Assembly (NCBI GenBank): GCA_963753385.1 | Contig: CAVWCC010000008.1 | Location: 930,001-994,000, forward strand | Direction of reading: 5' to 3' | Source: JALZKA01 sp963753385 | GTDB lineage: Bacteria > Actinomycetota > Thermoleophilia > Solirubrobacterales > 70-9 | DNA: 64,000 nt | Shown: piece by piece, positions 33,729 to 41,076 of the stretch | Layout: the number at the start of each line of letters is the position of its first letter | How positions within the stretch are numbered: position 1 is the first letter of the stretch | Notes under the pieces: model-generated | Databases searched by the model: none | Told to the model about the DNA's origin: nothing | Seen by the model: only the letters and a program-made list of their open reading frames with translations | Translations under genes and position numbers: made by a program

Positions 33729-34925
33729 ATGAAAACGCTCTCGCGCGTTGGCATCCCGGTCGCCGCGTTCGCAACTGCTGGGCTGGTGATTCTGCTGATG
33801 TCCGACGCGCAGGAGCCGGGGGCTCCGACCCGGGCAGGCATCGAGGGGCTGCGAACCGAAGCTCCTGGTGATCACGCGCCGGATGTCGCCCGGACCAAGC
33901 GCCGACGTGCCCAGCGCGTCACCATCGCGGCAAGCGGCGACATCCTGATCCACTCCCCCATCTACCAGCGCGCCCTCGCGAATGGCGGCGGCTCGAGCTA
34001 CGACTTCGCTCCCATGCTCGAGCCGCTCAGGCCATGGATCCGCGAGGCGGATGTCGCGCTGTGTCACGTCGAGACCGTGATGGCGGCCCCCCTCCCGCTC
34101 TCCGGATACCCGCGCTTCAACTCACCCCCATCGTTGGCGTCCGCGATCGGGACGACCGGATTCGACGCGTGCAGCGTGGCCTCGAATCATTCCGCCGATC
34201 AGGGACAGGTGGGGATCGAGGAGACGCTCGGCGCACTCGACCGCGCGGGCGTTGAGCACGCAGGCACCTCCGCCTCGGCCCCGGCGAGTCGCCGGACGCT
34301 CCTGATCCGCCACCGCAAGGCCAGGGTCGCCCTCCTCTCCTACACCACCGACCTGAACGGGCTGGAGCCGCCCACGCCGTGGTCGGTGAACCTCGTGAAC
34401 GATCCCCGGACCGTCCTCGCCGATGCCCGGGGCGCGCGCGCCGACGGGGCAGACGCGGTCATCGTGAACATGCATTGGAGCTCCGGAGTGGTCCCCGAGT
34501 ACACGCACGCGCCCAGTGCCTATCAGCGCGGGTTCGCCGCCCGGCTCGCGCGCTCACGGGCGATCACAGCGGTCGTCGGCCAGGGCCCGCACGTAGTCCA
34601 GCCGATCGAGCGGATCAACGGCAAGTACGTGGTCTTCAGCGAGGGGAACCTGATCTCGAACCAGGGCGCTGCCTCCGGGCTGCCGGCCGCAAGCCAAGAC
34701 GGGCTGATCGCGTTCCTGGAGCTGGTCGTGGGACGCGACCATGCCCGGGTGGTAGGAGTCCGCTACCTGCCCGTGTGGGTCCGCCACCCCGACTACACCG
34801 TGCTCCCGGCAACCCGTCGGACCTCCGACGGAGCCCGGGCGCGGGTCGTTTCCGTGGTCGGCCGCGACAAGGGGGTCGCGCCGCTCCGAAAACCGGACGC
34901 GATCGGCTCGGGAAGGGGTCAGTAA
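33729..34925 (+). CDS. CapA-like metallophosphatase family protein
   Basis: A 398-residue protein with an N-terminal membrane anchor (residues 8-25) and a CapA/PGA_cap domain. Family signatures: ASGDILIHSPIYQRAL at the start of the domain, ADVALCHVETVMAAP, SVASNHSADQGQVGIEET and VNMHWSSGV, with GPHVVQPIERINGKYVVFS near the end. Homologues take part in poly-gamma-glutamate or capsule production, but no capBC genes lie here. A TATCACT sequence 10-17 bases before the ATG may be a -10 box. It overlaps cdsA tail to tail by seven bases. Confidence 0.8.
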   Translation: MKTLSRVGIPVAAFATAGLVILLMSDAQEPGAPTRAGIEGLRTEAPGDHAPDVARTKRRRAQRVTIAASGDILIHSPIYQRALANGGGSSYDFAPMLEPLRPWIREADVALCHVETVMAAPLPLSGYPRFNSPPSLASAIGTTGFDACSVASNHSADQGQVGIEETLGALDRAGVEHAGTSASAPASRRTLLIRHRKARVALLSYTTDLNGLEPPTPWSVNLVNDPRTVLADARGARADGADAVIVNMHWSSGVVPEYTHAPSAYQRGFAARLARSRAITAVVGQGPHVVQPIERINGKYVVFSEGNLISNQGAASGLPAASQDGLIAFLELVVGRDHARVVGVRYLPVWVRHPDYTVLPATRRTSDGARARVVSVVGRDKGVAPLRKPDAIGSGRGQ

Positions 34926-35800
34926 ACGAATGCGATCGAGAGGTAGTACCCCGCGACGATCGTGAACAGGACTGCGTCGAGGCGGTCGAGGAGGCCGCCG
35001 TGCGGACCCATGACCGTGCCCGAGTCCTTGACGCCCAGGTCACGCTTGACCATCGACTCGAACAGGTCGCCGATCGGGGCGACGAGCGCGATCACGGCGC
35101 CCATGATCAGCGCGTCCGTGCCGGAGAGCCAGTCCTGGTAGAGGCCCGCGAACCAGAAGCCGAGGGTTCCGCCGATCAGGCCGAACGCCAGCCCCTCGAT
35201 CGTCTTGTTCGGCGAGATCACCTCCGAGAGCCGGTGACGCCCGAACGCGCGGCCGCCTCCATAAGCAGCGGTGTCGGCCACGATCGTGGCCACCAGCACG
35301 TCGACCAGGAGTGCGGCACCGTGGTCCGGGAGCTCGCGCAGCAGGACGGCGTGCGCGAACGGCAGCCCGATCCAAACGATCCCCAGCACGGTGACGGCGA
35401 CCGAAACCGTGACTCCATCGATCGAGCCGCGCAGCGCGACCGCCACGAAGATCAGGGGAAACGTGGCGGCGAGCGCGAGGACCATCGAGTAGTGGTCGCC
35501 GAGGTATGCCGCCGCGACCAGCCCTCCCGCACCGATCATGGCCGTCAGCGCGAACGGTCGTGCCGGCTTTGCCATCGTGAAGAGCTCAGCGATGCAGAGG
35601 GCCGCGAGCATCACGACCGCGACCGCGAACACCGCCTCGCCGAAGACGATGATCGCGATCGCGAAGGCCGCCCACGGCAGCGCCCAGAGGACGCGGAGCG
35701 TCGTTTCCGACATCGGCTTCGGGGGCGGTGGCGGGCCGCTGCGCCGCGGCTTGGCCTGGCGTCGCCGCGTGCGCTCGGGCGTGCTCACGGCCGAGAACAT
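34919..35800 (-). CDS. cdsA: Phosphatidate cytidylyltransferase
   Basis: Membrane enzyme of 293 residues making CDP-diacylglycerol, the precursor used by the PgsA-like enzyme at the other end of the window. Eight or so helices. The C-terminal signature is S-x-x-KRDLGVKDSG-type: SMVKRDLGVKDSGTVMGPHG followed by GGLLDRLDAV. The earlier KTIEG...GGTLG segment is also typical. The basic, Pro-rich N-terminal 35 residues are an extension. Separated from uppS by 54 bases filled with an inverted R1 repeat. Confidence 0.9.
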   Translation of the reverse strand: MFSAVSTPERTRRRQAKPRRSGPPPPPKPMSETTLRVLWALPWAAFAIAIIVFGEAVFAVAVVMLAALCIAELFTMAKPARPFALTAMIGAGGLVAAAYLGDHYSMVLALAATFPLIFVAVALRGSIDGVTVSVAVTVLGIVWIGLPFAHAVLLRELPDHGAALLVDVLVATIVADTAAYGGGRAFGRHRLSEVISPNKTIEGLAFGLIGGTLGFWFAGLYQDWLSGTDALIMGAVIALVAPIGDLFESMVKRDLGVKDSGTVMGPHGGLLDRLDAVLFTIVAGYYLSIAFVY

Positions 35801-35807
35801 AGGTCAG

Positions 35808-35857
35808 ATGAGCGACGCAGGGCGCGAAAGCATGTTTGCCTGCCTGGCAAGGACTTA
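35808..35857 (+). repeat. Repeat R1, copy C: inverted between uppS and cdsA
   Basis: Same element as copies A, B and D, but facing against the genes around it. Hairpin 1 is GCGAC-GCAG-GGCGC with one A-G mismatch; hairpin 2 is a perfect TTGCC-TGCCT-GGCAA. Its reading frame starts MSDAGRESMFACLAR and then runs on antisense through uppS for about 50 codons without a bridging stop. The uppS stop (35855-35857) lies within the element. Confidence 0.82.
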
Positions 35858-36523
35858 CCTTGAGCCGAAGCGACGCTGGCGCCGCTCGAACTCGGCCAGC
35901 GAATCCTCGAACGCCTCACGACTGAAGTCCGGCCAGAGCTCCTCGCGGAACACGAACTCCGAGTAGGCGCACTGCCACAGCAGGTAGTTCGAGATGCGCT
36001 GCTCGCCGCTGGTACGGATCAGGAGGTCCGGGTCGTGCATCTCAGGCGCGTAGAGGCGCTGCCGGAACTCCTCCTCGGTCTCGCCCGTGAAGGCGCGCGC
36101 GGCGTCCAGGATCTCCGCGCGGCCGCCGTAGTTGAAGGCCACGAACAGGGTGATCCGCTCGTTGCTCGCCGTGGTCTCCTCGGCCCAGTCCATCCGCTCG
36201 ATGAGGTCCGACGAGATCCGTTCACGCCGCCCGATGAAGCGCATCCGCACACCCTCGTCGTCCAGCTCCGGCGTCTCCGACTCGATCCGCTCGGCAAACA
36301 TCGCCATGAGGCCGCTCACCTCCTCGTCGGAGCGCGACCAGTTCTCGGTCGAGAACGAGAACACGGTCAATTCCTCGACACCGAGGCGGGCGGCGTCCCG
36401 CAGCCGCTCCTTGACCACGTCGGCTCCCGCTCGGTGCCCCTCGATCGTCGGCAGCCCGCGCTGCTCGGCCCAGCGCCCGTTGCCGTCGGTGATGATCGCC
36501 ACGTAGCGCGCGGTCGCGCTCAC
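35855..36523 (-). CDS. uppS: Isoprenyl (undecaprenyl) diphosphate synthase
   Basis: Cis-prenyltransferase of 222 residues building the lipid carrier for cell-wall synthesis. Catalytic Asp13 is in ITDGNGRWAEQRG; the isopentenyl-binding segment HRAGADVVKERLRDA and the FSTENWSR loop follow; C-terminal RTSGEQRISNYLLWQCAYSE and WPDFSREAFEDSL complete the family pattern. Shorter than typical UppS by about 25 residues at the N-terminus. The start overlaps the frr stop by four bases. Confidence 0.92.
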   Translation of the reverse strand: MSATARYVAIITDGNGRWAEQRGLPTIEGHRAGADVVKERLRDAARLGVEELTVFSFSTENWSRSDEEVSGLMAMFAERIESETPELDDEGVRMRFIGRRERISSDLIERMDWAEETTASNERITLFVAFNYGGRAEILDAARAFTGETEEEFRQRLYAPEMHDPDLLIRTSGEQRISNYLLWQCAYSEFVFREELWPDFSREAFEDSLAEFERRQRRFGSR

Positions 36524-37095
36524 ACTTCGAGGATCTCTTCCTCTTTGGCCTTGAGGAGCGCGTCGATCTCCTTGGTGGCATCGTCGGTCAGGCGCTGGAG
36601 CTCCGATTCGGCGGTCCGCTCGTCGTCCTCGCCGACCTCGCCCTCTTTCTTGAGCTCGCGGAGGTCGTGCATCACGTCGCGGCGGATGTTGCGGACCGAG
36701 ACCTTGCCGCCCTCGGCCACCCCGTGGACGACCTTGACCAGCTCCCTGCGGCGCTCCTCGGTCAGCTCCGGGATCTGCAGCCGGATCACGTTGCCGTCGT
36801 TGTTCGGGGTCAGCCCGAGGTCGGACTCCTGGATCGCCTTCTCGATCAGCCCGATCGCGTTCTTGTCGAACGGCGTGAGCGTGAGCAGGCGCACGTCCGT
36901 AGCGGCAACGTTGGAGAGCTGCCTCAGCGGGGTCTCGGCCCCGTAGTAGTCGACGATCACCCGGTCAAGCAGGTGCGGCGACGCGCGCCCGGTGCGCACG
37001 GTCGCGAGCTCGTTTCTGAATGTTTCGACCGACTTCAGCATCCGCTCCTCGGCATCATCGAGCAGCGCGTCGACCATGGTTTCGTCGGCGGCCAT
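36520..37095 (-). CDS. frr: Ribosome recycling factor
   Basis: A 191-residue factor that splits post-termination ribosomes with EF-G. The sequence keeps the two-domain pattern: FRNELATVRTGRASPHLLDR in helix 1, DYYGAETPLRQLSNV in domain II, LTPNNDGNVIRLQIPELTEE and the long C-terminal helix ending LLKAKEEEILEV. An ATG four residues in is possible. Located between pyrH and uppS in the standard bacterial order. Confidence 0.94.
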   Translation of the reverse strand: MAADETMVDALLDDAEERMLKSVETFRNELATVRTGRASPHLLDRVIVDYYGAETPLRQLSNVAATDVRLLTLTPFDKNAIGLIEKAIQESDLGLTPNNDGNVIRLQIPELTEERRRELVKVVHGVAEGGKVSVRNIRRDVMHDLRELKKEGEVGEDDERTAESELQRLTDDATKEIDALLKAKEEEILEV

Positions 37096-37109
37096 CGGGG
37101 CGATCCTAA

Positions 37110-37832
37110 TTAACCCGTCGTCACGATCGTGCCGACGCGCTCGCCGCGGACGATGCGGTCGATGTTCGCGACGTCGGCGAGGTTGAAGACATGGATCGGC
37201 AGGCCGTTGTCCATGCAGAGCGAGAGCGCCGTCGAATCCATCACCTTCAGGCCACGCTCGATCGCGTCCATGTGCGTCAGCTCGGGCAGGAACTCCGCGT
37301 CGGGGTTCTCCATCGGGTCCGAGTCGTAGACACCCTCCACGCCGTGCTTTGCCATCAGGATCGCGTCGGCATGGATCTCGAGCGCCCGCAGCGCCGCCGC
37401 CGTGTCGGTCGTGAAGAATGGGTTGCCTGTCCCGGCGGCGAAGATCACGACCCGGCCCTTCTCGAGGTGGCGGATCGCCCGCCGGCGGATGTAGGGCTCG
37501 GCGACTTCCGTTACCTCCATCGCCGACATCACGCGCGTGTAGGCACCGGCCTTCTCGAGGGCGTCCTGGAGCGTGAGCGCGTTGAGGACCGTGGCGAGCA
37601 TCCCCATGTAGTCGGCGGTTGCCCGGTCCATGCCGGCTGCCGCCCCCGCCAGGCCGCGATAGATGTTCCCGGCGCCGACCACGACCGCCACCTCCACTCC
37701 GCTCTCGGCAACGTCGCGAACCTCATGCGCGATCGCATCGAGCCGCTCGGCGTCGGTCCCGTATTCGAGGGAGCCCATCAACGCCTCCCCCGAGAGCTTC
37801 AGCAGGACGCGCTTGAACACGGGGTCGGCCAC
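37110..37832 (-). CDS. pyrH: UMP kinase
   Basis: A 240-residue amino-acid-kinase-fold enzyme phosphorylating UMP to UDP, usually hexameric and regulated by GTP and UTP. Signatures: KRVLLKLSGEALMG at the N-terminus, VVVGAGNIYRGLAGAAAGMD, RAIRHLEKGRVVIFAAGTGN and FFTTDTAAALRALE. It lies between tsf and frr with short gaps on both sides, as in most bacteria. Confidence 0.94.
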   Translation of the reverse strand: MADPVFKRVLLKLSGEALMGSLEYGTDAERLDAIAHEVRDVAESGVEVAVVVGAGNIYRGLAGAAAGMDRATADYMGMLATVLNALTLQDALEKAGAYTRVMSAMEVTEVAEPYIRRRAIRHLEKGRVVIFAAGTGNPFFTTDTAAALRALEIHADAILMAKHGVEGVYDSDPMENPDAEFLPELTHMDAIERGLKVMDSTALSLCMDNGLPIHVFNLADVANIDRIVRGERVGTIVTTG

Positions 37833-37853
37833 GGCCGGGAAGCGTATAGGGGT

Positions 37854-38471
37854 CTAGGAAGGCTCCTCGCCCACCCGGAAGCGGGCGAAGCGCGCGATCC
37901 TGATGTTCTCGCCGGTCTTCGCGGCGAGCTCCTTGCGCAGATCCTCGATCGTCTTGCCCTCATGCATGTCGGTGCGGATGTGCTCCTGCTCGAGCAGCGC
38001 GACGTCCTTCGACCACTTCGAGATCTGGCCCTCGACGATCTTCTCGATGATGTCCTCGGGCTTGCCCTCCTCGGCGGCCTTCGCGGCGTAGACCCTGCGC
38101 TCGGCCTCCTTCGCGTCCTCGGGGATCTCCTCGGCCGACACGTACTGAGGGACGTTCGGCGACCCGGCGATGTGAATGGCGACCTCACGGGCGAAGTCCT
38201 GGAAGTCCTCGTTGCGGCCGACGAAGTCCGTCTCGCATTGGATCTCCACCAACACGCCGATCTTGCCGTCCGCGTGGATGTAGGACCCGATCGTGCCCTC
38301 CGACGTTGTGCGGCCCGCCCGCTTGTCGGCCGACGCCTGGCCCTTGACGCGCAACAGGTCGATCGCCTTCTCGATGTCCCCATCGGCCTCGGCGAGCGCG
38401 GCCTTCGCGTCCATGATCCCGGCGCCGGTGCGCTCGCGCAGATCCTTGACGTCGCTGGCGGAGATGCTCAT
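37854..38471 (-). CDS. tsf: Elongation factor Ts
   Basis: Guanine-nucleotide exchange factor for EF-Tu, 205 residues. The N-terminal UBA-like domain reads DVKDLRERTGAGIMDAKAAL; the exchange core contains GSYIHADGKIGVLVEIQCET and DFVGRNEDFQDFAREVAIHI. It has one core subdomain plus a C-terminal helical region (LLEQEHIRTDMHEGKTIEDL), shorter than E. coli Ts and closer to the compact actinobacterial type. Its ATG overlaps the rpsB stop as ATGA. Confidence 0.94.
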   Translation of the reverse strand: MSISASDVKDLRERTGAGIMDAKAALAEADGDIEKAIDLLRVKGQASADKRAGRTTSEGTIGSYIHADGKIGVLVEIQCETDFVGRNEDFQDFAREVAIHIAGSPNVPQYVSAEEIPEDAKEAERRVYAAKAAEEGKPEDIIEKIVEGQISKWSKDVALLEQEHIRTDMHEGKTIEDLRKELAAKTGENIRIARFARFRVGEEPS

Positions 38472-39403
38472 GACTCCTCCTTCGGCGGCTCGGGGGTCGG
38501 CTGGGGCGCGGGAGCAGCGGGCCCGGCCGGCGGTGCCGCTGCGGCCCGGGCCGGCTGCGGTTGCGCCGCGGCCGCCTGGGCCTGCGCTTCGGCCTCGGCC
38601 TTGGCGGCCGCCTCGGCCTCCTGGCGGGCCTTCTCCGCCTCCTCGGCGCGGCGCTTGGCCTCTTCTTCCTGGCGGCGCTTCTCCTCCTCCTCGGCGCGGC
38701 GCTTGGCCTCCGCCTGGCGCCAGCTCGTTGCCGCGGCCTCGATCGCCTCGCCGATCGTGGCGATCACCAGCGAGCACGAGCGGATCGCGTCGTCATTGCC
38801 AGGGATCGGGAAGTCGACGGGCACCGGGTCGACGTTCGAGTCGACGAGTCCGATGATCGGGAGTCGCAGGCGCTTCGCCTCGGCGACGGCGATCTCCTCG
38901 GTCTTCAGGTCGATCACGAAGACCGCGTCGGGGAGGCGCTTCATGTCGCGGACGCCACCGAGGTTGTACTCGAGCTTCTCGAGCTCGGCCTGACGCGCCA
39001 TCCGCTCCTTTGTCGGGAGCAGCGCGAGCTGGCCGTTGTCGGCAAGCTCGCGCAGCTCATGGAGGCGGTCGATCCGCTTCGACATCGTGTTGAAGTTCGT
39101 CAGGAGCCCGCCCAGCCAGCGCTGGTTCACGAAGGGCATCCCGCAGCGGTCGGCCCACTCCTTGATCGAATCGCGCGCCTGCTTCTTGGTACCGACGAAC
39201 AGGACGGTCCCGCCACGGCCGGCGATCTCGGCCGCGAAGCGGCGCGCCTCGGCCAGCAGATGCTCGGTCTGCAGCAGGTCGATGATGTGGATCCCGTCGT
39301 GCTCGCCGTGGATGAACGGGCGCATGCGCGGGTTCCAACGCCGCGTCTGGTGGCCGAAATGAAGGCCCGCTTGAAGGAGGTCCTTGACCCCTGGCTCTGC
39401 CAT
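38468..39403 (-). CDS. rpsB: Ribosomal protein uS2 with a long C-terminal tail
   Basis: Small-subunit protein S2. The core (about residues 1-225) is standard: VKDLLQAGLHFGHQTRRWNP, GTKKQARDSIKEWADRCGMP, QRWLGGLLTNF and PIIGLVDSNVDPVPVDFPIP. A tail of about 80 residues follows: a Glu/Lys/Arg/Ala helix (EAKRRAEEEEKRRQEEEAKR repeats) then a Pro/Ala-rich end (AAAAPPAGPAAPAPQP). The tail probably forms an extended helix on the ribosome surface; its purpose is unknown. ATG at 39401-39403 overlaps the stop of the R1 leader ORF as TGATG. Confidence 0.93.
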   Translation of the reverse strand: MAEPGVKDLLQAGLHFGHQTRRWNPRMRPFIHGEHDGIHIIDLLQTEHLLAEARRFAAEIAGRGGTVLFVGTKKQARDSIKEWADRCGMPFVNQRWLGGLLTNFNTMSKRIDRLHELRELADNGQLALLPTKERMARQAELEKLEYNLGGVRDMKRLPDAVFVIDLKTEEIAVAEAKRLRLPIIGLVDSNVDPVPVDFPIPGNDDAIRSCSLVIATIGEAIEAAATSWRQAEAKRRAEEEEKRRQEEEAKRRAEEAEKARQEAEAAAKAEAEAQAQAAAAQPQPARAAAAPPAGPAAPAPQPTPEPPKEES

Positions 39404-39456
39404 CAGAACGGCCTTACCAGGCAGGCAAGCATGCTTTCGCGCCTTACGTCGCTCAT
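39403..39456 (-). repeat. Repeat R1, copy D: leader ORF in front of rpsB
   Basis: A 17-codon ORF, MSDVRRESMLACLVRPF, ending in a TGA that shares a base with the rpsB ATG (TGATG). Hairpin 1 is GCGAC-GTAA-GGCGC (one A-G mismatch) and hairpin 2 is TTGCC-TGCCT-GGTAA with a G-U pair; the AAGG after it is the only ribosome site for rpsB. It starts about 140 bases after rluD, so it is the first ORF of the rpsB-tsf unit unless that is read through from rluD. Confidence 0.85.
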
Positions 39457-39509
39457 TTGATCCATGTTCCCTTCGGTTGAGGTGACGTGGCCCGCCGGCG
39501 CTTCGGGGA

Positions 39510-39544
39510 CCCGGTCTTCGTGAGTCGCTGGGCTCACGACCGGG
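39510..39544 (-). terminator. Hairpin between rluD-like gene and rpsB
   Basis: CCCGGT (510-515 in 39 kb) and CGTGAG (39519-39524) pair with CTCACG (39533-39538) and ACCGGG (39539-39544), giving twelve base pairs with a three-base bulge and an eight-base loop. Lies 54 bases after the rluD-like stop and before the R1 leader, so it could end transcription from upstream or be a leader structure of the rpsB message. Confidence 0.55.
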
Positions 39545-39597
39545 CAGGGCCCCTCCGCGTGGTCGGCGGGGTCGGTGACGGTTTGCAGGACGAGAGT

Positions 39598-40284
39598 CTA
39601 GCCAGCCCGTGCGTGATCGAGGGCATCCCGCAGGTCCGCGGGCAGCGCGGAGGTGAACTCGAGATCCTCACCGGTATCGGGATGACTGAACCCGAGCCGG
39701 TGGCTGTGGAGGAACTGCCTGCGAAGGCGGTGCGCGCCGGCGCCCCCGTACCGAGGGTCGCCCGCCACCGGGTGCCCGATCGCGGCGAAGTGCGCGCGGA
39801 TCTGGTGCGTGCGCCCGGTCTCGAGCCGGACCCGCACGAGTGAGTCGGCGCCCACCGGCTCGATCACTTCGAAGTGGGTCCGCGCCGCGCGCGAGCCCCG
39901 GCCGCCCACCGCGCGGCGCTCGGGCCTGCGATAGTCGCGGCCGAGCGGTGCGTCGATCGTGCCGGAGCGCGAGCGCGGCCGGCCGGTCACCAGCGCGAGG
40001 TACTCGCGACGGACCTCCCGCGCCTTGATCGCGGCGGCGAGCGCGCGGTGCGCGCCCTCGGTCCGTGCGACGATCATCAGTCCCGACGTATCGCGGTCGA
40101 GGCGGTGGACGATACCCGGCCGCACCGGGTCCGATCCGCCGCCCAGGACGTCCTCGAGGACGTCGACCAGGGTCGTCCCGTGGTGCCCGGGAGCCGCGTG
40201 CACGACCAGGCCGGCCGGCTTGTCGACGACGGCGAGGGCATCGTCGAGGTGGACGATCCCGACGCCGCTGCGGTCAGTTGCCAC
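39598..40284 (-). CDS. RNA pseudouridine synthase, RluA/RluD family, lacking an S4 domain
   Basis: A 228-residue pseudouridine synthase. Catalytic Asp is in GIVHRLDRDTSGLMIVART; other family segments are VDKPAGLVVHAAPGH, VRLETGRTHQIRAHFAAIGHP and GDPRYGG. RluD proteins usually carry an N-terminal S4 RNA-binding domain. Here the frame starting at GTG 40282-40284 begins directly with the catalytic domain, and the sequence further upstream is lspA coding DNA. The rRNA target cannot be assigned. The gene starts 11 bases inside lspA. Confidence 0.85.
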   Translation of the reverse strand: MATDRSGVGIVHLDDALAVVDKPAGLVVHAAPGHHGTTLVDVLEDVLGGGSDPVRPGIVHRLDRDTSGLMIVARTEGAHRALAAAIKAREVRREYLALVTGRPRSRSGTIDAPLGRDYRRPERRAVGGRGSRAARTHFEVIEPVGADSLVRVRLETGRTHQIRAHFAAIGHPVAGDPRYGGAGAHRLRRQFLHSHRLGFSHPDTGEDLEFTSALPADLRDALDHARAG

Positions 40285-40765
40285 CGGGAGCTTCCTCGGA
40301 CGCCGGCTCGGGCTCGGCGAACGCAGCCAGGACCAGTGCCGCGGCGCCGAAGGTGATCGCCACGTCCGCCAGGTTGAACGACGGCCAGAGCGGGAGGTCG
40401 ATGAAGTCCACCACCGCATCGCGGAAGAGGCGGTCGGCGAGGTTCCCGATCGCCCCGCCGGCGAGCAGCCCGATCGCGAGCCAGCTCCACGGACGCATCG
40501 GGTCGTGCAGGAACCAGGCGAAGATCAGGAGCAGCGCGCCGGCCGTCACCAAGAGGACGGTCGTGCGGTCACCCTCGCCCAGGAACCCGAACGCGATCCC
40601 CTCGTTCATCACGTGCACGAGGTCGAGGAACGGCAGCACCTCCACCCGCTCGCCAGGCTCGATCGCCCCCACGATGATCGCCTTCGAGGCCTGGTCGACG
40701 ACGAGGACCGCGGCCACGACCAGCGCCAGGCGCCGCCAGCCGTCCGCTCGCGAGGCGGGAGTCAA
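40274..40765 (-). CDS. lspA: Lipoprotein signal peptidase (signal peptidase II)
   Basis: A four-helix membrane aspartic protease of 163 residues that cuts prolipoprotein signal peptides, such as that of the LivJ-like protein here. Catalytic Asps are in FRDAVVDFIDL and FNLADVAI; the conserved GGAIGNLADRL precedes them and MNEGIAFGFL matches the NxGxAFG motif. The start is a TTG that overlaps the yggT stop as TTGA. A good match in length to the family. Confidence 0.92.
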   Translation of the reverse strand: MTPASRADGWRRLALVVAAVLVVDQASKAIIVGAIEPGERVEVLPFLDLVHVMNEGIAFGFLGEGDRTTVLLVTAGALLLIFAWFLHDPMRPWSWLAIGLLAGGAIGNLADRLFRDAVVDFIDLPLWPSFNLADVAITFGAAALVLAAFAEPEPASEEAPGGN

Positions 40766-41076
40766 CCTTCGATGGCGTTGACCACGAGCGACTGCACGAT
40801 GAGGAGCAGGAAGATCGCGAAAATCGGGCTCAGGTCGATCCCGGCGCCGCCGACCCGGAGCGGCGGGATGAAGCGACGAAACAGGTTGAGGTACGGGTCG
40901 ACGCTCTCCTCGATGAACCCGATCACGGCACGCAACGCCAGGTTGTAGGGGAGCGGCCGGAACTGCTGGATCCAGCTCAACACGATCCGGGTGATGATCA
41001 GGATGAAGTAGACCGTGAAGAGCGCGCCGACGTAGGTGGCGATGTCGTCACGGGTGAGCGCCAGGAACAGGCTCAC
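40762..41076 (-). CDS. YggT family membrane protein
   Basis: A 104-residue protein with two long hydrophobic regions flanking an amphipathic linker, typical of YggT (YlmG) proteins found with sepF, yggS and divisome genes. Characteristic segment: ITRIVLSWIQQFRPLPYN then DPYLNLFRRFIPPLRVGGAGIDLSP. Function in bacteria is not firmly known; links to osmotic tolerance and membrane organisation are reported. GTG start overlaps the proC stop by four bases. Confidence 0.85.
   Translation of the reverse strand: MSLFLALTRDDIATYVGALFTVYFILIITRIVLSWIQQFRPLPYNLALRAVIGFIEESVDPYLNLFRRFIPPLRVGGAGIDLSPIFAIFLLLIVQSLVVNAIEG

Noticed and set aside
21613..34925. The potassium/transsulfuration block as a recent horizontally acquired island
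   Set aside because: Base composition and codon style match the flanks and there is no integrase, tRNA or attachment-like repeat at the edges.
35808..35966. A 50-codon ORF starting MSDAGRESM on the plus strand
   Set aside because: It is antisense to uppS beyond the repeat and has no separate support; only the repeat part is meaningful.
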